DNA from: Lachnospiraceae bacterium
Lineage (GTDB): Bacteria; Bacillota; Clostridia; Lachnospirales; Lachnospiraceae
Assembly: GCA_029338675.1 (NCBI GenBank)
Contig: JAQYAV010000108.1
Coordinates: forward strand, 22,814 to 86,813
Length of the DNA: 64,000 bases
Reading direction: 5' to 3'
Part shown: piece after piece, positions 46,204 through 54,505 of the stretch
Layout: every line of letters begins with the position of its first letter
Numbering within the stretch: the first letter of the stretch is position 1
Notes under the pieces: generated by a model
Seen by the model: only the letters and a program-made list of their open reading frames with translations
What the model was told of the DNA's origin: nothing
The model's database searches: none
Translations under genes and position numbers: made by a program

Positions 46204-46884
46204 ATGGAACAGTATAAACAGGAATTTATTGAATTTATGGTTGAAAGCGACGTATTAAAATTTGGAGAGTTTACTCTTAAGAGTGGTAGAAAATCTCCAT
46301 TTTTTATGAATGCAGGAGCATATGTTACTGGAACACAGTTGATGAAGTTAGGTGAGTATTATGCAAAGGCAATTCACGACACTTATGGCCTTGATTTTGA
46401 TGTTTTATTTGGACCAGCATACAAGGGAATTCCTCTTTCGGTAGCAACAACTATGGCAATAAGTAATTTATATGGAAAAGATATTAGATATTGTTCAAAT
46501 AGAAAAGAGGTAAAGGATCATGGAGATACTGGAATCCTTTTAGGCAGTAAACTTAAAGATGGAGATAAAGTAGTTATTATTGAAGATGTAACTACTTCAG
46601 GTAAGTCTATCGAAGAAACATTCCCAATTATTAAAGCACAGGCTGATGTTGAGGTTATTGGTCTTATGGTTTCACTTAATAGAATGGAAGTTGGAAAAGG
46701 CAATGTTAAGTGTGCTTTAGATGAAGTTAAGGATTTATATGGCATTGATGCTAATGCAATCGTAACAATGGATGAAGTAACTGAGCATCTTTACAATAAG
46801 GAATGTAAGGGTAAAATTGTTATCGATGATAAAATTAAGTCTGCTATTGATGCATATTATGCACAGTATGGTGCAAAATCATAA
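46204..46884 (+). CDS. pyrE: orotate phosphoribosyltransferase
   Basis: Converts orotate and PRPP to OMP in pyrimidine synthesis; 226 residues. LKSGRKSPFFMNAGAY, DVLFGPAYKGIPLSVATTMA and the PRPP loop VVIIEDVTTSGKSIEET are diagnostic. AGGAGG precedes the start. It is not next to other pyr genes, and no PyrR-type attenuator is visible in the 118-base upstream gap. Confidence 0.96.
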   Translation: MEQYKQEFIEFMVESDVLKFGEFTLKSGRKSPFFMNAGAYVTGTQLMKLGEYYAKAIHDTYGLDFDVLFGPAYKGIPLSVATTMAISNLYGKDIRYCSNRKEVKDHGDTGILLGSKLKDGDKVVIIEDVTTSGKSIEETFPIIKAQADVEVIGLMVSLNRMEVGKGNVKCALDEVKDLYGIDANAIVTMDEVTEHLYNKECKGKIVIDDKIKSAIDAYYAQYGAKS

Positions 46885-46968
46885 TTAATAATATATTTTT
46901 TACGATATAAATTATTTATGTAATTATCTATAATACATGTGACAGATGTGTAGAAATGGGAGGTTAGT

Positions 46969-47118
46969 ATGGAAAAGATATATTCTAAATTAAATTCAGT
47001 TGGAATTAGTAATTTAGTTATGGGAATAGTAACAATTGCAGTTGGTGTGGGTGCAGGTGTTTTAATGATTGTGAATGGTGCAAGATTATTGAAATCAAAA
47101 AAAGACATTTTGTTTTAG
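46969..47118 (+). CDS. 49-residue single-span membrane protein
   Basis: A small ORF that begins with ATG 46969, 5 bases after a strong GGGAGG, and ends at TAG 47116-47118. It encodes 49 residues: an N-terminal polar stretch MEKIYSKLNSVGISN, one membrane helix (about residues 16-37, VMGIVTIAVGVGAGVLMIVNG) and a basic tail RLLKSKKDILF. The positive tail suggests the C-terminus is cytosolic. It is short enough to be skipped by ORF callers. I see no known family; small membrane proteins like this often act as regulators. Confidence 0.68.
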   Translation: MEKIYSKLNSVGISNLVMGIVTIAVGVGAGVLMIVNGARLLKSKKDILF

Positions 47119-47184
47119 TATGAAAACTGTCATGTTATAGTATTTTGATACTATGGTATGACAGTTTATTTGTTGGAGAAAAAT

Positions 47185-47763
47185 ATGAGTGATTATATTA
47201 TTACATATTGCAAAAAAAAGTTTTATCCGCTAGAGCCAGTGATAGAAGATATAATGATAGAAGATATAGCACATTCTCTTTCCATGCTGTGTAGAGCTAA
47301 TGGACATTACGATAGCTTTTATTCTGTAGGGGCTCATTGTATTAATTGTTATGAGGAGGCAGTTGCTAGAAGAGAAAGTGCTAGGATTAAGATGGCATGT
47401 CTTTTGCATGATGCTGCTGAGGCATATATTTCAGATGTGACTAGACCAGTTAAGAAAAATATTAGTAATTATGCAGATATTGAAGAAAAATTACTTAATA
47501 TGATATACGAAAAATTTCTTGGTTCGCCCCTTAATGAATATGAAGAAAAAGTTGTGAAAATGATTGATGATGCCATGCTTTATTATGAATTTTATGAATT
47601 TACAGCAATAAAGCTTGAGGATGATTTGCCGTATGTGTGTGCAACGCCTGATTTTTATAGAGGAACTATGAAACAGGTAGAAAAAGAATATTTAGATATT
47701 TTTAATAACATTGATTTAAGGGAAGAAACTGAGGTTAAGGAGACAATCAAATGGATAAGATAG
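47185..47763 (+). CDS. HD-domain hydrolase
   Basis: A 192-residue HD-superfamily protein resembling YfbR-type nucleotidases. The metal-binding pattern is seen: SVGAHCINCYEE (first His), ACLLHDAAEAYISDVTRP (HD doublet) and later MIDDAML (Asp). RANGHYDSFYSV and DVTRPVKKN are typical of the 5'-deoxynucleotidase-like branch. The start at ATG 47185 follows GGAGA by 5 bases; the earlier ATG at 47158 lacks one. Its last 13 bases overlap the next gene, so the two are coupled. Substrate is inferred, not shown. Confidence 0.8.
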   Translation: MSDYIITYCKKKFYPLEPVIEDIMIEDIAHSLSMLCRANGHYDSFYSVGAHCINCYEEAVARRESARIKMACLLHDAAEAYISDVTRPVKKNISNYADIEEKLLNMIYEKFLGSPLNEYEEKVVKMIDDAMLYYEFYEFTAIKLEDDLPYVCATPDFYRGTMKQVEKEYLDIFNNIDLREETEVKETIKWIR

Positions 47764-48200
47764 ATATGAAGATATTGAGATGCCTAAGAGATAATGCAAG
47801 ACTTACAGCATCGGCAATAGGTGAGCAGATTAATTTGTCGGTTTCTGCTGTCATCGAAAGAATTAGAAAATTAGAATCAAGTGGTGTTATTAAAGGGTAT
47901 ACTATTGATATTGATCAAAGTAAGATGGGCAATAATATGGTTGCACTAATGGAAGTTAGCCTTAAGCATCCAGATTATTATGATAGCTTTGTTGAGTTGG
48001 TTAATAAAGATTGCAATATTTCTTCTTGCTATTATCAGACAGGAGAATTTGATTTTGTTATTCACATTGTTACAGATTCAACTGATGGCTTAGAACAAGT
48101 ATATAAAGAAATTAAAGGCTTTGAGGGTGTGTCTCGTACAGAAACACATTTTGTGCTTAAAACAGTAAAAGAAGAATCTAGTGTATTACCAGAGGAGTAA
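47751..48200 (+). CDS. Lrp/AsnC family transcriptional regulator
   Basis: A 149-residue feast/famine regulator. The N-terminal helix-turn-helix (DMKILRCLRDNARLTASAIGEQINLSVSAVIERIRKLE) is followed by the RAM ligand-binding domain (ALMEVSLKHPDYYDSF ... CYYQTGEFDFVIHIV). It overlaps the HD hydrolase by 13 bases and is followed by a cation exchanger gene, so these three may be one operon. The effector, usually an amino acid, is unknown. Confidence 0.93.
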   Translation: MDKIDMKILRCLRDNARLTASAIGEQINLSVSAVIERIRKLESSGVIKGYTIDIDQSKMGNNMVALMEVSLKHPDYYDSFVELVNKDCNISSCYYQTGEFDFVIHIVTDSTDGLEQVYKEIKGFEGVSRTETHFVLKTVKEESSVLPEE

Positions 48201-48213
48201 TTGGAGGATGAAT

Positions 48214-49248
48214 ATGAAAAATATTATATTTGGTGTTGCAGCTTTAATTGTTGCTATTATTAGTTATATTAATATTTTGCCAGAAAGTGGAATGATTGTA
48301 TTATTATATAATATTGTTGCTATAGTAGCTGGATTCTATTTGTTGATAAAAGGTGCTGATGTATTTGTTGAAGCAGCATCTAAAATAGCAACAAAATTCA
48401 ATATACCTCAGATGGTGATTGGGCTTACAATAGTTGCATTTGGAACATCTTTACCAGAGGCAGCAGTTAGTATTAAGGGTGCTACATCTGGTAATGCAGG
48501 TATAGCTGTTGGAAATGTTTTAGGTAGTAATATTGCAAATGTTTTGTTAATACTTGGTATTACATCTTGTATATGTACTCTTAGTATTAAAAAGAATACA
48601 TTTAGAATAGATATGCCTTTTGTAATTTTTATTTCAATCTTATTATTATTTCTTGGAATTAATGGAGATAGCTTGAGTAGAGTGGATGGTATTATTTTAT
48701 TAATTTTACTTGCTATATTTATGGTATATCTAATAAAAACAGCAAAAAATGGAGAAAGTGAAGAAAATGTAACACTTGATCCTAAGGATACAATGCTTAA
48801 AATGATTATTTTTGTTATTGTGGGAGCTGCTTGTATTGTGCTTGGAAGTAATGTAACTGTTTCTTCTGCAAGCTATGTTGCAGGAGAATGTGGTATGACA
48901 GAAAGATTAATTGGTTTAACTATTGTTGCATTTGGAACATCTTTGCCAGAATTAGTTACTTCGGTAACTGCAGCGAAAAAAGGTAATGCGGATATAGCAA
49001 TAGGCAACATTGTAGGAAGCAATATTTTTAATATCTTATTTGTTGTTGCCGTGGCTTCAGTTGTTTCAAAGAATCCTGTAGAATTTGAGCCAGCATTTAT
49101 AAAAGATGGAATTGTTGCAATATATGCTGCTATTTTACTTTTTATATGTTCAATTAAAAATAGAAAGTTATCAAAAGCAGGTGGCATAATTATGTTTTTG
49201 TCGTATATGGTATATTTTGGATATTTAATTGTTTCAAATTATGCGTAG
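48214..49248 (+). CDS. CaCA family sodium/calcium exchanger-like protein
   Basis: A 344-residue integral membrane cation antiporter of the YrbG/CaCA family. The two inverted alpha repeats are clear: AFGTSLPEAAVSIKG with GNVLGSNIANVLLILG, and AFGTSLPELVTSV with GNIVGSNIFNILFV. About ten membrane helices are predicted. ATG 48214 follows GGAGG by 6 bases; ATG 48208 abuts that element. It would exchange Na+ or H+ for Ca2+ at the cytoplasmic membrane. It is the last gene of the HD-Lrp-exchanger unit. Confidence 0.92.
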   Translation: MKNIIFGVAALIVAIISYINILPESGMIVLLYNIVAIVAGFYLLIKGADVFVEAASKIATKFNIPQMVIGLTIVAFGTSLPEAAVSIKGATSGNAGIAVGNVLGSNIANVLLILGITSCICTLSIKKNTFRIDMPFVIFISILLLFLGINGDSLSRVDGIILLILLAIFMVYLIKTAKNGESEENVTLDPKDTMLKMIIFVIVGAACIVLGSNVTVSSASYVAGECGMTERLIGLTIVAFGTSLPELVTSVTAAKKGNADIAIGNIVGSNIFNILFVVAVASVVSKNPVEFEPAFIKDGIVAIYAAILLFICSIKNRKLSKAGGIIMFLSYMVYFGYLIVSNYA

Positions 49249-49260
49249 AAAATAAAGATA

Positions 49261-49333
49261 GAGCTATTGTTATGAATTGTTTCATTCAAAAATGTATCAT
49301 TGATTATACAATTTGTAACATTAGCTCTTTTTT
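49261..49333 (+). terminator. terminator after the exchanger gene
   Basis: A long interrupted stem: GAGCTA/TAGCTC, TGTTA/TAACA and AATTGT/ACAATT, separated by small internal loops and capped by a 27-base loop, then TTTTTT. Confidence 0.7.
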
Positions 49334-49426
49334 ATTGACATATATTTTATTGAATGTTAGTATTCTTATATTCTATAATCTTTTATCTATATTCTATTCA
49401 ATTTCGCATTTCAATAATGCAAGTTT

Positions 49427-52400
49427 ATGATTAAAATATTTAAGAAGGTATTATTCCTTTTGTGCGGTGTGTTAGCTATAATTAACACTTCTCCTAAGTT
49501 AGAAGCATTGGCATCAGAGATGAAGATATATAATTCTGGTGGAAATATTTGCGATTACTTTGATGGAGAAGGCTCTTATTTTGATGTGGAAAGAAATATG
49601 TATACAGACTCTCAAGGACGCATTGCATATTGCATTGAACCAGACATAATAGGAGCAGAGTTAGAAGGTACTACAGGTTATGAAAGCGGTGCTGATTTAC
49701 AAAATGATTATCCTGACTTAATAAAGAGGCTTGACCAGATTGCTAATAGTGGTTATCCCATGGCGTATGTTGGTTATAATTTGCACAATGGAAATGCTGT
49801 TGATACTGTAGGTGGACTTGTTATTAATGGCAGGTTTTTTGAATGTACAGTAGATGAAGCAAGAGCAGCAACTGCATTTTCTATTCATAAATCAATATAT
49901 GAATACTATTTAGAACAAGGTGTCAATAAATCGTCTTATGAGATACTTAGTTATAGAAATGGAACCTTAGCAAAACATAATTTAGTTGAAATATGTGAGG
50001 CAATGCTAAGCTGCCCTATTAATAAAGAAGAATCACATTTAAGTATGACTTTTGGAACAATGGTTGATGGAGAGTTTTGTCAAGAAAGTGATAATGCCTC
50101 AGCTATAATTAGTGAAGGAAATGGCATTTATTTTACGTGGGTAAAAATAGAATCTAATAATAGTTACATTAATGATATTTTTGTAAATGAGAACAAATCC
50201 ACTGTCGATGTTAATATTGTGAATGTTATTAGAAAAAATCCATGTACTACATTAGTAAAAATTCAATTTAAATATGGTAAAGTAGACGAGTGTACAATTG
50301 GATTAAATTGTGAAGGGGTTAGATTTTCATCTGGTGCAATTTACTTCTCACATAAAAATTATCAGGATGTTATGGTTATTCCTGAAAATGAAAAAATAAG
50401 TGATGAGTGTTCGGTTACGTTATTTTCTGGAAGAAATGTATTACATAAATATGATTTTGTAACTAAAAAACCAATAAAAGGAGTTAAGTTTGGATTATAT
50501 AGTGATGTGAATTGTACATTACTTGAACAAGAATTTGTGACAGATGAGTCAGGATGTGTTTGGTTAGATAATCTTCCAGAAGAAAAATTTTTTATTAAAG
50601 AATTAGAATGTAGGCCAGGGTACATATTAGACGATAATGTTTATGAGATAAATATTAACAAAATTACTCCTAATGAAATAACAATTAATAATTATCCGTA
50701 TCGTCTTTTTTTACAGTTAATTAAGAATGATACAAAAACAGGCGATTTCCTACAAGGTGATGCATCTTTTGGTGGTGCAATTTATGGCATATACGCAAAA
50801 AATGACATTTTAGATAAATGTGGAGAAAATAAATTATTTAGCAAAGATGATTTAGTAAAAAAGGTTAAATTAGATGAAAACGGAAAAGGTATTGTTGATG
50901 ATTTACCTTATGGTAATTATTATATAATTGAATTAGAGGCACCAGAGGGTTATAAAATATCTAATGAAATATATAATATAACAACTGATGATTTTGCAAA
51001 TAAATTAGATGAAAATAATGTTGCACATAAGACGATTATTGTTAAGGATGAGGTAATAACAAATAATTTTTCTGTTAAGAAGTATTACATAGACGATAAC
51101 GGAAATAGAAACTGGCTTAGTAATGCAGGATTTATGGCATGGTTAATTTCTGACCTTAATCAAAATGAAAATGGTGAATATATATTTGATAATGACAAAG
51201 CAGTGATTCTTGGTAAGGATAATAACAAAGAAGTGTTTACAGACGAAAATGGCTATTTTGAGAGTGCATATTTGCCATATGGAGAATACATTGTAAAGGA
51301 GACAACGGTTCCAAATGGATTTATTGCTGTTGATGACTTTGTTGTTAAAATATCAGAAAGTGATAGCAAACTAGAAAAAATATATGAATTAGAGGATGAA
51401 TTTGAAAGAACTAATTTAAAACTAATAAAATGCGATAGTAAAAACAATAATACTATAAAAAAGCAAGGCTTTGGTTTTAAAATATTTGATAAAAAGGCTG
51501 GAAGATATTTAACTAATAATACTGTAAACGATACTGAAAATATTACTGAAAATGATACTGAAAACAATAATACTGCAAATGATACTGCAAACGATACTGC
51601 AAATGATACTGTAAATAATGCTGAAAATGATACTGAGATATTTTATACCTCAGAGGATGGAACTATAGAAATAAATGGCTTATTAACAAATAGAGATTAT
51701 GTAATTGAAGAAGTATGTGTTCCAGAAGCTTCAGGGTATGTGATAAATAAAGAGCCATTATGCGTGCATATAGATTCTTTAGATAAGATAAAAGACAATT
51801 TATCAAATGACATGCTTGAAGTGAAATTTTATAATCAGCCTCAGTTTGGAACAATTCAAATAGTAAAAAAATTTGAGGGACAGGATAAAGAAGTTGAAAA
51901 AATGCTAGTTGATAATGATGTTATTTTCGAATTATATGCAGCTGAAAATATATTGGATATATGTTCAAATGATAAAGATTCATTTATATATAAAGCCGGT
52001 GACTTAGTAACAGAAGTGTTTATTGATAACAAAGGTAATGCATCAATTACTGATTTACCTATAGGAAAATATAAATTAATCGAGAAAAAAACTTTGCCAG
52101 GCTATGTGCTTGATGAAAAAGAATATGAGGTTGACATACATAGTGATGATATATTGTCTTCAGAAATAAAGGTTTTATTTGAAATAGAAAATAAAACTAC
52201 AAAATATTCTTTTGAGAAGCGTGATGCTTTGTCAAAGGAATATGTATTAGGTTCGAAATTATGTGTGAAGGATAGTGAAGGAAATGTTATTGACTCTTGG
52301 GTTTCTGAAGCAAATAAACATATTATATATGGCTTAGAAATTGGAAAGGAATATGTTTTATGCGAAGAAATTGCCCCATATGGATATCTTAAGGCTAAAG

Positions 52401-53326
52401 ATATTACATTTACAGTTGATAAAAAATCTGCATTAAACGAAGAAAAAATTACTATGTATGATGAGGTTCCAAAAGGAATTATTGAGATAATAAAGAGTGG
52501 CAATATGATTTATAAATCAACTAGTTCTGATGCAGGTGATAATAGCACTATTGTGAATGAAGTACTAGAGGGAATATGTTTTGAACTGTATGCAAATGAG
52601 AATATATGCTTGAATGATCAAAAGAAAACAGTTATATATAAAAAAGATGATTTAGTGTACAAAGGAACAACTGACGGTAAGGGAGAGTTAGTTATTAATG
52701 ATTTGTATATGGGAGAATATAGGCTTGTTGAAGTAAAATCAGATGATTATCATACAAAAAATAATAAACCTATTAATATAAAAGTGGAGTATAAGGATCA
52801 AGATACTTCTGTTGTAATTAATAAGCACAATATTACTAATGAACTTTTGTGCTTAAATGTTTCAATAATAAAAATGGATGATGATTCGAAGGAACCATTG
52901 AATGGCGTGCTATTTGGACTTTATGCAAATGAAGATATAATAGACAAAGCAAACAATATTTTATATAAAAAGGACGAGCTTATTGTTTCGAAATATACTG
53001 ACGATAATGGCAAAATAAATTTCAAGAAATATATGCTTCCAGGGGAGTATTATATAAAGGAAATAGAAACTTTAGAGGGTTATATTTTAGAGGATGAAAA
53101 GCAGGTATTTAACGTTAATCCTTCAGAAAATAGAATAATTGAAATAGAAGTTTTTAATAAAAAAATTATACCTGTATCTTCACAAAATAATTATGTCAAA
53201 ATTATTGATACTGACAAGAATATAGGCACAGGAGATAAGGTAAAGCCTTTTGTCATATTGGCAATTATGTTATTTTCCATATGCGGTTTATTGTTTGTGA
53301 ATAAAAAAAGATGTCGAAAGAATTGA
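49427..53326 (+). CDS. cell-surface protein with degenerate thioester domain and SpaA/Cna-B repeats
   Basis: A 1299-residue secreted surface protein. A signal peptide (about 1-30) is followed by a thioester-domain-like region with Cys69 (RIAYCIEP) but Ala150 where Gln of the TQxA motif is expected (AATAFSIHK). Six or more SpaA/Cna-B prealbumin-like repeats follow (HKYDFVTKKPIKGVKFGLY, LPEEKFFIKELECRPGYIL, FGGAIYGIYA, LPYGNYYIIELEAPEGYK and similar). An Asn-Asp-Thr repeat tract is encoded at 51516-51637. The C-terminus has NIGTGD, a hydrophobic helix and basic KKRCRKN, a sorting-signal-like tail without canonical LPxTG. The ribosome-binding site is weak. It probably forms an adhesive stalk. 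Confidence 0.85.
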   Translation: MIKIFKKVLFLLCGVLAIINTSPKLEALASEMKIYNSGGNICDYFDGEGSYFDVERNMYTDSQGRIAYCIEPDIIGAELEGTTGYESGADLQNDYPDLIKRLDQIANSGYPMAYVGYNLHNGNAVDTVGGLVINGRFFECTVDEARAATAFSIHKSIYEYYLEQGVNKSSYEILSYRNGTLAKHNLVEICEAMLSCPINKEESHLSMTFGTMVDGEFCQESDNASAIISEGNGIYFTWVKIESNNSYINDIFVNENKSTVDVNIVNVIRKNPCTTLVKIQFKYGKVDECTIGLNCEGVRFSSGAIYFSHKNYQDVMVIPENEKISDECSVTLFSGRNVLHKYDFVTKKPIKGVKFGLYSDVNCTLLEQEFVTDESGCVWLDNLPEEKFFIKELECRPGYILDDNVYEININKITPNEITINNYPYRLFLQLIKNDTKTGDFLQGDASFGGAIYGIYAKNDILDKCGENKLFSKDDLVKKVKLDENGKGIVDDLPYGNYYIIELEAPEGYKISNEIYNITTDDFANKLDENNVAHKTIIVKDEVITNNFSVKKYYIDDNGNRNWLSNAGFMAWLISDLNQNENGEYIFDNDKAVILGKDNNKEVFTDENGYFESAYLPYGEYIVKETTVPNGFIAVDDFVVKISESDSKLEKIYELEDEFERTNLKLIKCDSKNNNTIKKQGFGFKIFDKKAGRYLTNNTVNDTENITENDTENNNTANDTANDTANDTVNNAENDTEIFYTSEDGTIEINGLLTNRDYVIEEVCVPEASGYVINKEPLCVHIDSLDKIKDNLSNDMLEVKFYNQPQFGTIQIVKKFEGQDKEVEKMLVDNDVIFELYAAENILDICSNDKDSFIYKAGDLVTEVFIDNKGNASITDLPIGKYKLIEKKTLPGYVLDEKEYEVDIHSDDILSSEIKVLFEIENKTTKYSFEKRDALSKEYVLGSKLCVKDSEGNVIDSWVSEANKHIIYGLEIGKEYVLCEEIAPYGYLKAKDITFTVDKKSALNEEKITMYDEVPKGIIEIIKSGNMIYKSTSSDAGDNSTIVNEVLEGICFELYANENICLNDQKKTVIYKKDDLVYKGTTDGKGELVINDLYMGEYRLVEVKSDDYHTKNNKPINIKVEYKDQDTSVVINKHNITNELLCLNVSIIKMDDDSKEPLNGVLFGLYANEDIIDKANNILYKKDELIVSKYTDDNGKINFKKYMLPGEYYIKEIETLEGYILEDEKQVFNVNPSENRIIEIEVFNKKIIPVSSQNNYVKIIDTDKNIGTGDKVKPFVILAIMLFSICGLLFVNKKRCRKN
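51516..51637 (+). repeat. coding Asn-Asp-Thr/Glu-Asn repeat inside the surface protein
   Basis: About ten 12-bp units of the form AAtGATACTGna encode NDTxNDTx-type residues. They join two SpaA-like modules and look like an expandable linker that could vary in length between strains. Confidence 0.8.
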
Positions 53327-53399
53327 CAAATCAATAAAGCTGTAGCAATATGTAACAAGGTGCTTTTGGCACATAGAAAAAATATTGAGGAGACATAAG

Positions 53400-54356
53400 A
53401 TGATTTATGATGTTTTAGGTGTTTCGTATAATAGTAAATTATTATTTTTAGGCATTATTGTTACGTTTTTAACAACAGTGATTTCTATTTCCTTTCTAAA
53501 GGATGTTTTGCCGCATGATGGAGGACGAGAATTTGCTGTTAATGGTCAACTATCAAAGGGTAAGCCACGTGGAGCGGGAATTGTATTTGTTTTCTGCTTT
53601 GTTATTATGAGTTTGATTTTTGTACCAGTTTCAAAAGAGTATTTGGTATATTGTGTACTTATTATTGCAGCTATGTTAAGTGGTTATTTAGATGATAGAT
53701 CAGATGTTCCATGGAATGAATATAAAAAAGGTGCAATTGATTTACTTATTTCTTTGTTGGCTGCAGTAACCTTTGTGAACTTTAATAAGGATACCGTTGG
53801 AATTTTCTTTAAGGGAGAGTTCTATAATATTCCATCTGTTATATATGTTATTCTTGCTACAATACTTATATGGGTTTCGATTAATGTTACAAATTGTTCA
53901 GACGGGGTAGACGGATTGTGCGGAAGTCTTTCGCTGGTATCGCTTTTTACAGTCTTTATTATTTTGAGCAGTATAGGCTCAGAGTATTCGTCTTATACAC
54001 TTATAATAATGGCAAGTATTTTGGGATATTTGTGGTTTAATATTTCTCCGAGTAAATTATTAATGGGAGATGCTGGCTCTAGGGCATTAGGATTTGTTTT
54101 AGGTGTATTAGCTATGAAAACATTAAATCCTGTATTGTATATTCTTTTTGCATTTATGTTAATTGTTGATGGAGGATTAGGATTAATTAAGGTATTCTTG
54201 TTGAGATTTCTTAAGATTGCTATACTAAAAAATGTTAGAACTCCAATACATGATCATGCCAGAAAGAATAAAAATTGGTCGGATGCCCAGGTGGTTTATA
54301 AATTTGTTGTAGTACAGTTTTTAGTTTCTAGTTTTTTAGTATTTTGTATATTATAG
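53400..54356 (+). CDS. MraY/WecA-like phospho-sugar transferase
   Basis: A 318-residue polytopic membrane enzyme of the MraY/WecA family, which moves a phospho-aminosugar from UDP to undecaprenyl phosphate. About ten membrane helices. Motifs: SKGKPRGAGIVFVFCF (family has PTMGG-like), LSGYLDDRSD (metal Asp pair), NVTNCSDGVDGLCG (catalytic), LLMGDAGSRALG and HDHARKNKNWSDAQVV in the place of HHHFE. The core is intact but motifs deviate from true MraY, so it is probably a paralog with another substrate. ATG 53400 follows GAGGAG by 7 bases. Confidence 0.82.
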   Translation: MIYDVLGVSYNSKLLFLGIIVTFLTTVISISFLKDVLPHDGGREFAVNGQLSKGKPRGAGIVFVFCFVIMSLIFVPVSKEYLVYCVLIIAAMLSGYLDDRSDVPWNEYKKGAIDLLISLLAAVTFVNFNKDTVGIFFKGEFYNIPSVIYVILATILIWVSINVTNCSDGVDGLCGSLSLVSLFTVFIILSSIGSEYSSYTLIIMASILGYLWFNISPSKLLMGDAGSRALGFVLGVLAMKTLNPVLYILFAFMLIVDGGLGLIKVFLLRFLKIAILKNVRTPIHDHARKNKNWSDAQVVYKFVVVQFLVSSFLVFCIL

Positions 54357-54358
54357 TA

Positions 54359-54398
54359 AAACCCCCGTTACTTAAAGATTGCGAAGTAACGGGGGTTT
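54359..54398. terminator. strong hairpin terminator between convergent genes
   Basis: A 15-bp GC-rich perfect stem (54359-54373 with 54384-54398, AAACCCCCGTTACTT) with a 10-base loop. It lies just after the MraY-like stop and past the repeat that follows the GGDEF-EAL gene, so it may serve both. Confidence 0.75.
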
Positions 54399-54505
54399 AT
54401 TAGTTATATAAAAAGAAGAAGTAACTAAATTATTATTTATATAAAAGAAGAAATAATTGAATTATTAGTTATATAAAAGAAAAAGTAACTGAATTATTAG
54501 TTATT
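54399..54505. repeat. tandem repeat starting in the 3' end of the GGDEF-EAL gene
   Basis: Units of 32-33 bp anchored at TTATATAAAAG (54404, 54437, 54469; related TTATTTC at 54501). On the minus strand the first unit holds the last codons Asn-Asn-stop of the GGDEF-EAL gene, and three copies follow downstream. Confidence 0.85.
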
